A stretch of DNA of 24,370 nucleotides from Deltaproteobacteria bacterium (GCA_026388345.1 JAPLJY010000037.1:1-24370); one strand, 5' to 3'; positions 13,487-21,471 are shown, counted from the first letter of the stretch. Notes: generated by a model not told the origin, from the letters alone. Translations and numbers: made by a program.

Positions 13487-13881
13487 AATATCTCCTGGAT
13501 ACTCACACCTTCCTCTGGACGGTCTTTGAACCCGAAAAGCTCGGAATCAAGGCAAAAGCGCTCATCACGAACCGGGAGCATGCGATCCTGGTCAGTCTCG
13601 TTTCCTTCTGGGAGATTTCACTGAAATATTCTCTCGGCAAATTGCGCCTGGAGAACGTTTCTCCGGCGGAATTCCCGGCCATCGCCAAAACGATGGATCT
13701 GGAGATCCTGGGGATCGACGCGGAGGATGTCTCGACATTCCATGAGCTTCCGCTTATCGGCCATCGCGATCCCTTCGACCGGCTCATCATCCGCCAGGCA
13801 ATCCGCCGGAAAATCCCCGTCATCACAAAAGACGAAGATTTCAAACTCTACAAAACACAAGGCCTGCGCATCGTGTGGTGA
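13483..13881 (+). CDS. PIN-domain toxin partnered with a Phd antitoxin
   Basis: A 132-residue PIN-domain ribonuclease of the branch that pairs with Phd-type antitoxins: YLLDTHTFLW (3-12), VSFWEISLKYSLGKL (40-54), GHRDPFDRLIIRQA (93-106) and PVITKDEDF (112-120). Metal ligands are predicted at Asp6, Glu44, Asp96/Asp99 and Asp117. Full length. It is a different PIN branch from the VapC at 12652-13062, so this is a second, independent module and not a duplication of the first. The fatty acid hydroxylase gene begins 33 bases after its stop on the same strand. Confidence 0.92.
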   Translation: MKYLLDTHTFLWTVFEPEKLGIKAKALITNREHAILVSLVSFWEISLKYSLGKLRLENVSPAEFPAIAKTMDLEILGIDAEDVSTFHELPLIGHRDPFDRLIIRQAIRRKIPVITKDEDFKLYKTQGLRIVW

Positions 13882-13914
13882 AATCAGAAACGAACGAATC
13901 CGGAGGCGACGCGG

Positions 13915-14739
13915 ATGATTTTTCCCGATACGGGTTTCCACCTGATTTTTCTTGAGCACGAAACCGCCATCCGCATCGGGTGCTTCCTGGTCATCTTCGC
14001 CGTCATCGCGATCGCAGAAATCGCCGCCCCCCGGCGTCCGCTGACCGTGAAGAGGTCCCTGCGCTGGTTCGGAAATCTGTCGGTTCATCTGCTGAATGGC
14101 GCCGTCTCCCGCCTTGGCTTTCCCCTCCTCCCCGTCGGCATGGCCATCCTTTGGGCAGAGAAAGGATGGGGCCTGTTGAACATCGCCCCGCTCCCGGAAG
14201 CGGCGGCCATCATCTTGACCATTCCGGCGCTCGATCTGGTCATCTATGCCCAGCACATGCTGTTTCACCGGGTTCATTTTTTCTGGCGGCTCCACCGGAT
14301 GCACCACACGGACATGGACCTCGATCTCACCTCGGCGCTCCGTTTCCATCCGCTGGAAATCGTAATCTCCCTGCTGATCAAGATGGCCGCGGTCGCCCTC
14401 CTCGGCCCCCCCGCCCTTGCCGTCTTGATCTTTGAGATCCTTCTCAACGGCATGGCCATGTTCAACCACGGCAACCTCCGGATCCCCGCACGGCCGGACA
14501 GCCTCCTCCGGGGGATCGTGGTGACCCCCGACATGCACCGCGTTCACCATTCCGTTCTTCTCGGGGAGTCCAACCGCAACTTCGGCTTCAACCTCTCCTG
14601 GTGGGACCGTCTCTTCCGAACGTATCAGGCGCAACCGGCGGCGGGCCATGAGGGCATGACCATAGGCCTCACGGGCTTCCGGGATGTCCGGTACGCCCGA
14701 TTCTGGAAGATGATCATGATCCCGCTGGAAAAGGGGTGA
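13915..14739 (+). CDS. Sterol desaturase/fatty acid hydroxylase family protein
   Basis: A 274-residue integral-membrane di-iron enzyme. The three histidine clusters are visible: HMLFH (114-118), HRMHH (127-131) and HRVHH (208-212), with FHPLE (144-148) and FNH (183-185) as further conserved points. Four or so hydrophobic helices surround them. The family uses O2 to hydroxylate or desaturate lipid chains; the substrate is unknown. In an otherwise probably anaerobic lineage an O2-using enzyme is notable, although that lineage is inferred. ATG 13915 has GGAGG ten bases upstream. The TIGR04282 glycosyltransferase starts six bases after its stop, so the two are very likely cotranscribed and act in one lipid or glycolipid pathway. 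Confidence 0.92.
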   Translation: MIFPDTGFHLIFLEHETAIRIGCFLVIFAVIAIAEIAAPRRPLTVKRSLRWFGNLSVHLLNGAVSRLGFPLLPVGMAILWAEKGWGLLNIAPLPEAAAIILTIPALDLVIYAQHMLFHRVHFFWRLHRMHHTDMDLDLTSALRFHPLEIVISLLIKMAAVALLGPPALAVLIFEILLNGMAMFNHGNLRIPARPDSLLRGIVVTPDMHRVHHSVLLGESNRNFGFNLSWWDRLFRTYQAQPAAGHEGMTIGLTGFRDVRYARFWKMIMIPLEKG

Positions 14740-14745
14740 CGGGGC

Positions 14746-15444
14746 ATGCCGCTGAATTCCCCGCCAAAATCGCACCGATGTCTGATGGTCTTTGTCCGCC
14801 ATCCCGAGCCGGGCAAGGTCAAGACCAGACTGGCCAAGGCGTATGACGATCAGTTCGCGGCGGAACTATACGGATATTTCGTGGACGATCTGTTGGAGGC
14901 GCTGAAACGGGGAAGCTACCGGTTGGAAATCGCCTTCACGCCGGCCGAAAAGGGGTTGGAGATCAGACGGCGATTCGGCGGCCGATTCTCTTACACCCCC
15001 CAGGAAGGCGAAGGGCTGGGAGAGCGCATTGAAAAGGCCTTCCGCTCCTGCTTTGCGAAGGGATTCGCTACGGCCATCCTCATCGGGAGCGACTTCCCGG
15101 ATTTGACCGCGGAGGTCATCGAACAGGCCTTCCACGCGCTGGAGAACGGGCATGATGCCGTTCTCGGACCCGCGTTCGACGGCGGTTATTATCTGATCGG
15201 CTTTCGCTCCGCAGCGTTCGATCCCGGTATTTTCAAGGAGATGCCCTGGGGGGAGAGCACCGTCTGTGAAAAAACCTTGAACCGTCTCCATGCCCGGGGA
15301 TATCGGATCAGCCTTGCGCCGGCATGGCATGATATCGATACGGGAGAGGACCTTGCGGCCCTCCAGGCCAGGCACGCAAACAGCCCCTTCAACCGTTCGC
15401 GGACCATGGCCTTCCTGCGGAAAAGATCGGGCGGTTTCATTTAG
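14746..15444 (+). CDS. TIGR04282-family ('arsenosugar biosynthesis') glycosyltransferase, DUF2064
   Basis: A 232-residue protein of the DUF2064 (CofC/GT-A-like nucleotidyl- or glycosyltransferase) family. Motifs: RHPEPGKVKTRLAK (18-31, nucleotide binding), GSDFPDL (114-120), GPAFDGGYYLIG (141-152) and PWGESTV (167-173), then HDIDTGEDL near 203-211. TIGR04282 proteins occur with TIGR04283 ones; the name comes from arsenosugar clusters and does not prove the product. The start at ATG 14746 has AAGGGG upstream and overlaps nothing; Met14 is an alternative start. A small hairpin (GGGTGT-CGAAAA-ACACCC, 15447-15464) follows the stop at once. Confidence 0.88.
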   Translation: MPLNSPPKSHRCLMVFVRHPEPGKVKTRLAKAYDDQFAAELYGYFVDDLLEALKRGSYRLEIAFTPAEKGLEIRRRFGGRFSYTPQEGEGLGERIEKAFRSCFAKGFATAILIGSDFPDLTAEVIEQAFHALENGHDAVLGPAFDGGYYLIGFRSAAFDPGIFKEMPWGESTVCEKTLNRLHARGYRISLAPAWHDIDTGEDLAALQARHANSPFNRSRTMAFLRKRSGGFI

Positions 15445-15538
15445 CAGGGTGTCGAAAAACACCCCGATAGATGCAGTGAAACCTTTGCACAGCTTGGGAA
15501 TCGGATCCCGGAAGCGCGCATTGGCGATTTTTCGGGGC

Positions 15539-15631
15539 ACCCTGCCCCCGCAGCAAAGCGCCCGCAAAGACGATTGTTTGAGCGCTTTAGCGCGAGTTTC
15601 GTCTTTGCAGCGAAGCGAGGAGGTGCAGGGT
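15539..15631. repeat. Nested inverted-repeat element
   Basis: Three concentric inverted repeats share one centre: outer ACCCTGC (15539-15545) with GCAGGGT (15625-15631), middle GCAAAGACGA (15564-15573) with TCGTCTTTGC (15599-15608), inner GCGCT-TT-AGCGC (15582-15593). The element lies in the 240 bases between two convergent genes and has no coding frame. It could be a dispersed non-coding repeat (MITE/REP-like), a bidirectional terminator or a structured RNA. Confidence 0.55.
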
Positions 15632-15686
15632 CGAAACAATATCCAGCGCGCGGAGGGATCACGATTTTCAAAGGTCTCGCAGTCTC

Positions 15687-17150
15687 CTACGCCTCAGGCG
15701 GCGTACAGGCCCGCCCCTTGAGATTGAACAGGAACTTCAGTATCCCTTTTGTCTTTTCACCGAATAGCTTCTCGGAAAAGGGACGGCCGGAGACCCGTTT
15801 GGAAATCTCCGACAACGTCGGGTAGAGATGGACGGCGCCGGCCATCGTGGAGAGCTTCACGCCGCCGTTCATCATCATGACCCACTCGTGGATCAGCTCC
15901 CCGGCCTGATGGCCGATGATCTGGCATCCCAGAAACTTTCCCTGAGGACTCAGCAGCAGCTTGATCTTGCCCCCGGTTTCACCTTCGGCCAGGGCCCGGT
16001 CGTTCTGGTCGAAGGGCTCCTCGATCACCCGGTAATCGACGCCCGCCTTTTTGGCCCGTTTCTCGTTGAGGCCGATGCTGGCCACCTCCGGGTCCGTATA
16101 GGTGCACCAGCCGATCCTGCCGTAGTCGGCCTTCCGGGGGAGATGGAGGACTGCGTTCGTCAGTGCGATCCCCGCCTCGTACCCGGCGACATGGGTAAAC
16201 GGCAACTGGCCGTTGACATCGCCGCAGGCATAAATATGGCGGATATTGGTTCGCATCCGCGGATCGGTCGGGATGCCGCGGGGGGTGTAGCTCACACCCG
16301 CCGCATCGAGCCCGAGACCATCAATGTTGGGCCTTCGCCCCGCGGCCACGAAGAGCGCATCCGCGTCCAGAACATCCGGACCGTTTCCGCCGGCCCCGGC
16401 AACCGTCAGCCGGATGGCGGCGCCGTTGCGCTCTGCCCGGAGCGCCTTCGTCCCCGTATGGATCCGGACGCTTTCCGATTCCAGCCGGTTCTTCAGGATG
16501 TCCGCCAGATCGGCATCCTCCGGACCCAGGATCTGATCCATGAACTCCACGACGGTGACCGCAGAGCCGAGACGGCCGAAGGCCTGGGCGATTTCCAGGC
16601 CGATGGGCCCTCCCCCCAGCACGATCAGGCGGGACGGCAGCGTCCTCTGGCTGAAGACCGTTTCGTTGGTCCAGCAGGGAACATCCGAGATCCCTTCGAT
16701 CGGCGGAATGACCGGGCCGGAGCCCGTCGCGATGATCCAGTTTCTGGCGGCGATCCTTTTCCCGTCCACCTCCACCGCATGGTCATCCAGGAATTTCGGT
16801 TCCCCGAACCGGATTTCCGCCCCCAGAGAGCAAAAGCGCTCCGGCGAATCATGCTGCTGGATCCGGTCGATGACCGCCTGCACCCGGTCCATGACGGCGC
16901 CCAGGTCCACGGGGGGCAATGGCGACTCCGGCAGGCCGAATGCCCTTGCCCGGCCCATCAGGGAGCGCACCTCCGCCGTCCGGATCAGGGTTTTCGAAGG
17001 GACGCACCCGAAGTGCAGACAATCGCCGCCGAGTCTTGCCGCTTTTTCGATGAGGATCGTTCGGGCCCCGAACCGGGCGCCCCCGGCGGCGGCTGTGAGT
17101 CCCGCCGCGCCCCCGCCGATGATCCCGAGATCGTAATCGTAGGCCGGCAT
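15687..17150 (-). CDS. merA-like FAD-dependent pyridine nucleotide-disulfide oxidoreductase
   Basis: A 487-residue flavoprotein of the dihydrolipoamide dehydrogenase/mercuric reductase family. FAD loop GIIGGGAAGLTAA (9-21), redox-active disulfide GGDCLHFGCVPSK (Cys44 and Cys49), NAD(P)H loop VLGGGPIGLEIA, second FAD motif IYACGDV, and the C-terminal active-site HLYPTLSE (His about 441). It lacks the N-terminal HMA domain and the C-terminal vicinal cysteines of true MerA, so mercury reduction is unlikely; a thiol/disulfide or quinone reductase is more plausible. The frame is open to 17864, but ATG 17150 has GGAGGG about twelve bases upstream and gives MPAYDYDLGIIGGG; the extension overlaps hsp20 on the other strand. 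A TTGACT-17-TATATC promoter lies at 17257-17229. Members are frequent neighbours of TVP38 proteins. Confidence 0.88.
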   Translation of the reverse strand: MPAYDYDLGIIGGGAAGLTAAAGGARFGARTILIEKAARLGGDCLHFGCVPSKTLIRTAEVRSLMGRARAFGLPESPLPPVDLGAVMDRVQAVIDRIQQHDSPERFCSLGAEIRFGEPKFLDDHAVEVDGKRIAARNWIIATGSGPVIPPIEGISDVPCWTNETVFSQRTLPSRLIVLGGGPIGLEIAQAFGRLGSAVTVVEFMDQILGPEDADLADILKNRLESESVRIHTGTKALRAERNGAAIRLTVAGAGGNGPDVLDADALFVAAGRRPNIDGLGLDAAGVSYTPRGIPTDPRMRTNIRHIYACGDVNGQLPFTHVAGYEAGIALTNAVLHLPRKADYGRIGWCTYTDPEVASIGLNEKRAKKAGVDYRVIEEPFDQNDRALAEGETGGKIKLLLSPQGKFLGCQIIGHQAGELIHEWVMMMNGGVKLSTMAGAVHLYPTLSEISKRVSGRPFSEKLFGEKTKGILKFLFNLKGRACTPPEA

Positions 17151-17228
17151 GCCCTTTCCCTCCTTCAAGAATGACGCCGCCCGAACTCCGGCGGTGATGC
17201 CTGTCCGTAAATTATCCCGGCATTGCAA

Positions 17229-17257
17229 GATATACAGAAGCGGCCCGCGTGAGTCAA
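17229..17257 (-). promoter_or_regulatory. Promoter of the merA-like gene
   Basis: Minus-strand TTGACT (17257-17252), 17-base spacer, TATATC (17234-17229). It gives a leader of about 70 bases before ATG 17150. Confidence 0.6.
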
Positions 17258-17317
17258 GAAAAGGCGTTTCTGCGGATGCATGCACTAAATAACCGGATTC
17301 GGGAAGCATCCTCCCCC

Positions 17318-17346
17318 TTGACGCTGAAGGATCGGGTGCATATCTT
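17318..17346 (+). promoter_or_regulatory. Promoter of the hsp20-lon operon
   Basis: TTGACG (17318-17323), 17 bases, TATCTT (17341-17346). The sequence is sigma70-like; no CIRCE box and no clear sigma32 -10 (CCCCAT) was found. An inverted repeat GGGTGCA (17334-17340) with TGCACCC (17360-17366) brackets the -10 and the likely start, a possible repressor site. Confidence 0.5.
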
Positions 17347-17371
17347 GCGGGAAAGGGTTTGCACCCTGTGT

Positions 17372-17392
17372 GCGGCCGGTCGAACCGGCCGC
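17372..17392 (+). promoter_or_regulatory. Strong hairpin in the hsp20 leader
   Basis: A perfect nine-pair stem GCGGCCGGT-CGA-ACCGGCCGC, about 50 bases before the hsp20 ATG. It is too stable and too far from the ribosome-binding site to be a simple RNA thermometer. It may stabilise the mRNA 5' end or act as a transcriptional pause or attenuator. Confidence 0.45.
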
Positions 17393-17441
17393 CGGGATCC
17401 GGATGCAGGACCGGGGCGGTTCTTGAAAACAGGAGTCGGGC

Positions 17442-17888
17442 ATGGATTACATCAAGATCAGATTCGTGGACAGTCCGGAGGGCATCGAGACCGAATTCCG
17501 CCGGAGCGTTGAGGAGATGCTGCGCGCAGCCCAGCCGCGGTTCACACTTTCCCGCCAGCGGTGGCGGCCTCAGATCGACATCTATGAAACCCGTGAGGAG
17601 ATCGTCGTCATCGCCGAGATCGCCGGCGTCCCGCGGGAGGAGATTGATCTGGAGATCGGCCCCCGCACGGTGAAGATCTCCGGCACGAGGGAAGGCGGAG
17701 CGCGGGAAGAGGGCGCCCGCTATCGTCTCGCCGAGATCCCCTGCGGCCGTTTCGAGCGGGATCTCGCACTTCCCGTTCTGATCGATACGGAAACCGTGAA
17801 GGCGTACTGTCGGGACGGCCTCCTGGAGATCCGTCTTGCCAAGCGCCCTCTGGACCGCATTCACAAGATCAACATTCAGGGCAGTTGA
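17442..17888 (+). CDS. Hsp20/alpha-crystallin small heat-shock protein
   Basis: A 148-residue ATP-independent chaperone. The alpha-crystallin domain runs from about 42 to 135: PQIDIYETREEIVVIAEIAG (43-62), then strands around VKISGTR and a conserved FERDLALP segment, ending DGLLEIRLAK. A short N-terminal arm and a short tail suit a small heat-shock oligomer. AGGAG lies six bases before ATG 17442. The lon gene begins 28 bases after its stop, so damaged proteins would be held by Hsp20 and degraded by Lon from one transcript. The leader contains the hairpin at 17372-17392. Confidence 0.92.
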   Translation: MDYIKIRFVDSPEGIETEFRRSVEEMLRAAQPRFTLSRQRWRPQIDIYETREEIVVIAEIAGVPREEIDLEIGPRTVKISGTREGGAREEGARYRLAEIPCGRFERDLALPVLIDTETVKAYCRDGLLEIRLAKRPLDRIHKINIQGS

Positions 17889-17916
17889 TTCTGCTTACGA
17901 TATATTGGAGGTTCCC

Positions 17917-18513
17917 ATGTCACAGAAATCGTCCGAAGAAATGAAAATTGCCAACATCCCGGAGATTCTTCCGGTGCTACCGCTGGCGGACGCCTTTGTC
18001 TTTCCGAAGATGCTCTTTCCGCTCGAGGTTTCCGGCGAGACTGCGATCAGCCTGATCGATGAAGCGATGGCGGGCGACCGCCTGATCGGCCTCGTCATGC
18101 TCAAGCAGACCAGCGACCCGACGGAAGGGCCGCACAAAATGGAGGATTTCTACGGCATCGGCACGAGCGTCGTGATCCTCCGGATGGCCAAGACCGCCGA
18201 CAACAAGACCCAGCTCCTCCTCCAGGGGGTCGGCCGGTTCCGCATCGTCGAACTGTTGGAGGGGAAACCCTACCTCCGCGCCCGCGTTGAGAATCTGGAG
18301 GACCAGGAGGCCAAGGACATCGAAGTCGAGGCGCTGATGGCGAACCTCGTCGGCCTCTTCGAGCGGATCGTGAAGCTCTCGCCGTTCCTCCCCCAGGAGT
18401 TCGGGGCGATGGCCAAGACGGTCTCCGAACCCGGCGTCCTGTCCGATATCATCGCCTCCGTGATCAATTCACCGATCGAGGAGAAACAGAAGCTTCTAAA
18501 ATCCTCGACGTGA
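17917..18513 (+). CDS. lon: Lon protease, N-terminal substrate-binding domain (separated by an apparent frameshift)
   Basis: The 198 codons encode the LON substrate-binding domain: ILPVLPLADAFVFPKMLFPL (24-43), then GRFRIVELLEGKPYLRARVE and the helical end SPIEEKQKLL. ATG 17917 has GGAGG seven bases upstream; the longer open frame (from 17836) overlaps hsp20. The frame ends at TGA 18511-18513 directly after KLLKSST. In Lon the conserved continuation at this point is a helix beginning DVKERLREV, which is present here in the -1 frame. A -1 shift at CTAAAATCC (18497-18505) restores LLKILDVKERL, giving a full Lon of about 790 residues. The split is therefore a frameshift: mutation, sequencing/assembly error, or programmed slippage. 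Confidence 0.88.
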   Translation: MSQKSSEEMKIANIPEILPVLPLADAFVFPKMLFPLEVSGETAISLIDEAMAGDRLIGLVMLKQTSDPTEGPHKMEDFYGIGTSVVILRMAKTADNKTQLLLQGVGRFRIVELLEGKPYLRARVENLEDQEAKDIEVEALMANLVGLFERIVKLSPFLPQEFGAMAKTVSEPGVLSDIIASVINSPIEEKQKLLKSST

Positions 18514-20285
18514 AGGAGCGCCTCCGCGAGGTGACACGGCTCGTCAACCATCAGGTGGAGATCCTCGAACTGTGCAGCAAGATCCAGACCCAGGTGAAGG
18601 ACGACATGGACAAGAGCCAGCGGGAGTATTATCTCCGCCAGCAGCTTGGCGCGATCCGCAAGGAGTTGGGCGAGACGGACGACGAGAAGGTCGAGGTCGA
18701 GGAGTACCGGGCAAAGATCGAAAAGAAGAACCTCCCGGAGGAGGCGAAAAAGGAGGCGCAGCGCGAGCTCGCCCGGCTCTCCAAAATGCATCCCTCCTCG
18801 GCGGAATACACCGTCGCGGCGACCTACATCGACTGGATGACCGCGCTTCCCTGGAACGAGGGCACCGAGGACAACCTCGATATCAAAAAGGCCCGGCGCG
18901 TGCTAGACGAGGACCACTACGGTCTGGAGAAGGCCAAAAGAAGAATCATCGAATACCTCGCCGTCCGCAAGCTGAAGCCGGACTCGAAGGGACCGATCCT
19001 CTGCCTGGCCGGCCCCCCGGGGACGGGCAAGACCTCCCTCGGCCACTCCATCGGCCGCGCGCTGGGTAGGAAGTTCATCCGCATCTCGCTCGGCGGCATC
19101 CATGACGAGGCGGAGATCCGCGGCCACCGGAGGACCTACGTCGGGGCGCTCCCCGGCCGAATCATCCAGGGAATCCGGCGGGCGGAATCCAACAACCCCG
19201 TCTTCATGCTGGACGAGATCGACAAGGTCGGGAGCGATTTCCGCGGCGATCCCTCGTCGGCGCTTCTTGAGGTCCTCGACCCGGAGCAGAATTTCTCCTT
19301 CGCGGACCACTACCTGGACGTCCCGTTCGACCTGTCGCATGTGATGTTCATCACGACGGCAAACAACCTGGAGACGATCCCGCCGGCGCTCCGCGACCGC
19401 CTGGAGGTGATCGAGCTGCCCGGTTATACGATCGACGAAAAGATCCGAATTGCCCAGCGCTACCTGGTCCCGCGGCAGACAGAGGCAAACGGCCTGAAAA
19501 CGGAACAGATCCGGATCACGAAGAGCACGATCAGCCGGATCATCACCGGCTACACCCGGGAGGCGGGGGTACGGAACCTCGAACGGGAGCTCGCCTCGGT
19601 CTGCCGGGGGGTGGCAAGCCAGATCGCGGAAGGCGCGATCGACAAGGCGTCCGTCACGGCGCGGGATCTCCACCGGTTCCTCGGCCCCGTCCGGATCACG
19701 GGGGAGGCGGCCGCCCGGACCGCGAAACCGGGGGTCGTCATGGGGCTTGCCTGGACGCCGGCTGGCGGGGATGTCCTCTTCGTCGAGGCGACCACCATGA
19801 AGGGTAAGGGCGGCCTCACGCTGACCGGGCAGCTCGGCGACGTGATGAAGGAGTCGGCCACCGCAGCGCTCAGCTTCATCCGCGCTAACGCCGAGGCGCT
19901 GGGGATCGCGAAGGATTTCTTCGAGGGGACGGACATCCACATCCATGTCCCCTCCGGCGCTACGCCGAAAGACGGGCCGTCGGCGGGGGTGACGATGCTG
20001 ACCGCGCTGACATCTCTGCTGACAAACCGGACGGTAAAGAAGGACCTCGCGATGACGGGCGAGATCACGCTCCGGGGTCTGGTCCTGCCGATCGGCGGGG
20101 TCAAGGAGAAGGTCCTCGCCGCCCACCGGGCCGGCGTAAAGACGATCGTCCTGCCGAAGTGGAACAGGAAGGACCTGGAGGATGTCCCGGCAAAGGTGCG
20201 CAGGGAGATCACCTTCCACTTCGTGGACGAGATGATGGAGGTGCTCCGGATCGCCCTGGACAAGGCGCCGGAGTCGGCGAAATAG
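18510..20285 (+). CDS. lon: Lon protease, AAA+ ATPase and protease domains (C-terminal part)
   Basis: 591 codons from a GTG at 18510 that overlaps the upstream TGA. That GTG is simply the valine of the conserved DVKERL, and no ribosome-binding site precedes it, so independent initiation is doubtful. Domains: coiled-coil helix (1-95), Walker A GPPGTGKT (168-175), Walker B VFMLDEID (231-238), sensor and arginine finger ALRDRLEV (293-300), and the protease domain with catalytic Ser491 (KDGPSAGV) and Lys534 (GGVKEKVL). All active-site residues are intact, so the enzyme would work if the frame were restored. Lon degrades misfolded and regulatory proteins, including antitoxins; two toxin-antitoxin modules lie 5 kb upstream. 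Confidence 0.92.
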   Translation: MKERLREVTRLVNHQVEILELCSKIQTQVKDDMDKSQREYYLRQQLGAIRKELGETDDEKVEVEEYRAKIEKKNLPEEAKKEAQRELARLSKMHPSSAEYTVAATYIDWMTALPWNEGTEDNLDIKKARRVLDEDHYGLEKAKRRIIEYLAVRKLKPDSKGPILCLAGPPGTGKTSLGHSIGRALGRKFIRISLGGIHDEAEIRGHRRTYVGALPGRIIQGIRRAESNNPVFMLDEIDKVGSDFRGDPSSALLEVLDPEQNFSFADHYLDVPFDLSHVMFITTANNLETIPPALRDRLEVIELPGYTIDEKIRIAQRYLVPRQTEANGLKTEQIRITKSTISRIITGYTREAGVRNLERELASVCRGVASQIAEGAIDKASVTARDLHRFLGPVRITGEAAARTAKPGVVMGLAWTPAGGDVLFVEATTMKGKGGLTLTGQLGDVMKESATAALSFIRANAEALGIAKDFFEGTDIHIHVPSGATPKDGPSAGVTMLTALTSLLTNRTVKKDLAMTGEITLRGLVLPIGGVKEKVLAAHRAGVKTIVLPKWNRKDLEDVPAKVRREITFHFVDEMMEVLRIALDKAPESAK

Positions 20286-20403
20286 GGGGGACGCTCAAGA
20301 CCGACATCCCGAGAGCCCGGAGTGTGGAAACCTTATAAGATTGGCTTCTTTCGGAACCGCGCTACGGGAGATGTATCCGCGCCGGGTTTCCTCTACTCCG
20401 GCT

Positions 20404-21075
20404 TCAGATGTCCCCGGTCTCCTGCTCCACTTCGCTCTCGAAGTCGGCTTGATTCCAGGAGGAATCCTTCAGATATTCCCGGCGGAACGTCTCCGCAATC
20501 TGATCGAGAGGAACATCGGCAAATTCTCCGCGATACGCCAGGTACTCCATGTGTCTTTTTCCCTCGAGATCGAACGGGTGATAGATCGAGTCGCTGCGCC
20601 CGTCGAAATCAAGGGGCTTCAACCGGAACCGCTCGCAAAGTTCGATATTGAAGGCGGGCGTCGCCTTTACCCAAACCTCCTCAAGGAAAATGGAGGCGTA
20701 CCCATGCCAGAAGAAGATGTCAGTCTTCATCCGGTCGCGCATCCGTTGAGTGGTCAGGTGGTTCCGCACGTCGGCAAATCCGAGCCGGGCCGGGATTTCC
20801 GTGGCCCGGCAGCAGGCCGCCAGCAGGATCGCTTTGGCCACGCACCAGCCGCGGCCGTTTTTCAGCGTGGCGCTTGCCCGGAGCCCTTCAATCGACAGGT
20901 CGATGGTGTATGGATCGTATCGGATGCCGTCCCGTACGGCATAATAGAGGCTGACCGCCCGCTCCCTCGGATCGGCGGAATTTCCGGCATTCTTTCCTGC
21001 AAAAGCTGCGACAGCCCCACTGTCACAATCGATCGCCAAAGAGGGCTGAAGATAGGGCCGCATCTCTGAATTCAT
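20404..21075 (-). CDS. Transglutaminase-like cysteine peptidase family protein
   Basis: A 223-residue protein with the transglutaminase-like core: LYYAVRDGIRYDPY (43-56), GRGWCVAKAILLAACCRA (74-91, Cys78 as nucleophile), EIPARLGFADVRNHL (93-107), and FFWHGYASIFLEEVWVKATPAFN (121-143, His124). No signal peptide is seen, so it is probably cytoplasmic. Bacterial members act as peptidases or amidases; the substrate is unknown. ATG 21075 has AGGGACAGGG just upstream. Neighbours are lon (convergent, 118 bases apart) and the zinc-ribbon gene upstream on the same strand, 90 bases away. No terminator was recognised between it and lon. Confidence 0.85.
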   Translation of the reverse strand: MNSEMRPYLQPSLAIDCDSGAVAAFAGKNAGNSADPRERAVSLYYAVRDGIRYDPYTIDLSIEGLRASATLKNGRGWCVAKAILLAACCRATEIPARLGFADVRNHLTTQRMRDRMKTDIFFWHGYASIFLEEVWVKATPAFNIELCERFRLKPLDFDGRSDSIYHPFDLEGKRHMEYLAYRGEFADVPLDQIAETFRREYLKDSSWNQADFESEVEQETGDI

Positions 21076-21165
21076 ACCCTGTCCCTTTTTTTATAGGGGG
21101 CAACCTTTTCTCTTCATCCGGTTCATGCGTGCTTCTGATTTGATAATCTGGTTGAAATGGGCCTT

Positions 21166-21471
21166 CTATTTCTTGAACACGTTAAAAAGCCTTTCAAGGA
21201 CAGGTTTCTCGATCTTCGCCAAGGCATCGAACTCACCCGCGTCAAGCCACATTCCTCTGCAGGCTGAACATTCATCTATCTTCATACCCTTGAAACCGAT
21301 TTCTATAAGATCCATCCCGCACTTCGGACATTTCATAAAGTGCAGTTCTCTCAGTTTCTCTTTTTCCTCTTTCGATGCCTGTTTCTTCTTTCGCTCCTCT
21401 ATCTGCTTCTTCATCTCCTGTTCTATTCGCGTGAAATACTCATCTTCATGTTCCGTCGGCTTTACCGGCAT
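21166..21471 (-). CDS. Zinc-ribbon (zf-TFIIB) protein
   Basis: A 101-residue protein: an N-terminal charged coiled-coil (EDEYFTRIEQEMKKQIEERK, 9-28, continuing to about 45) followed by a zinc ribbon, CPKCGMDLIEIGFKGMKIDEC-x-x-C with the tail GMWLDAGEFDAL typical of the zf-TFIIB family. Four cysteines in two CxxC pairs bind the metal. Function unknown; perhaps nucleic-acid or protein binding. The frame stays open to 21636, but ATG 21471 is chosen since GGGAGG lies five bases upstream and the extension has no conserved features. A hairpin (CCCTTC/GAAGGG, 21500-21520) sits in the leader. Confidence 0.85.
   Translation of the reverse strand: MPVKPTEHEDEYFTRIEQEMKKQIEERKKKQASKEEKEKLRELHFMKCPKCGMDLIEIGFKGMKIDECSACRGMWLDAGEFDALAKIEKPVLERLFNVFKK

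Noticed and set aside
13618..14802. 394-codon minus-strand frame opposite the toxin/fatty acid hydroxylase genes
   Set aside because: Antisense to two well-supported genes; no ribosome-binding site or recognisable domain.
15828..17174. 448-codon plus-strand frame opposite the merA-like gene
   Set aside because: Long only because GC-rich coding DNA suppresses stops on the opposite strand; composition is RDG-rich and the minus frame has all flavoprotein motifs.
17151..17864. Extension of the merA-like protein to a 725-residue fusion
   Set aside because: The extra N-terminus is antisense to hsp20 and its leader and carries no heavy-metal-binding motif.
18497..18505. Classical X-XXY-YYZ programmed frameshift signal in lon
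   Set aside because: CTAAAATCC does not fit the consensus heptamer, and no downstream stimulatory structure was evident; a mutation or sequence error is simpler.
18903..20219. 438-codon minus-strand frame opposite lon
   Set aside because: Arginine/aspartate-rich shadow; lon is unmistakable on the plus strand.
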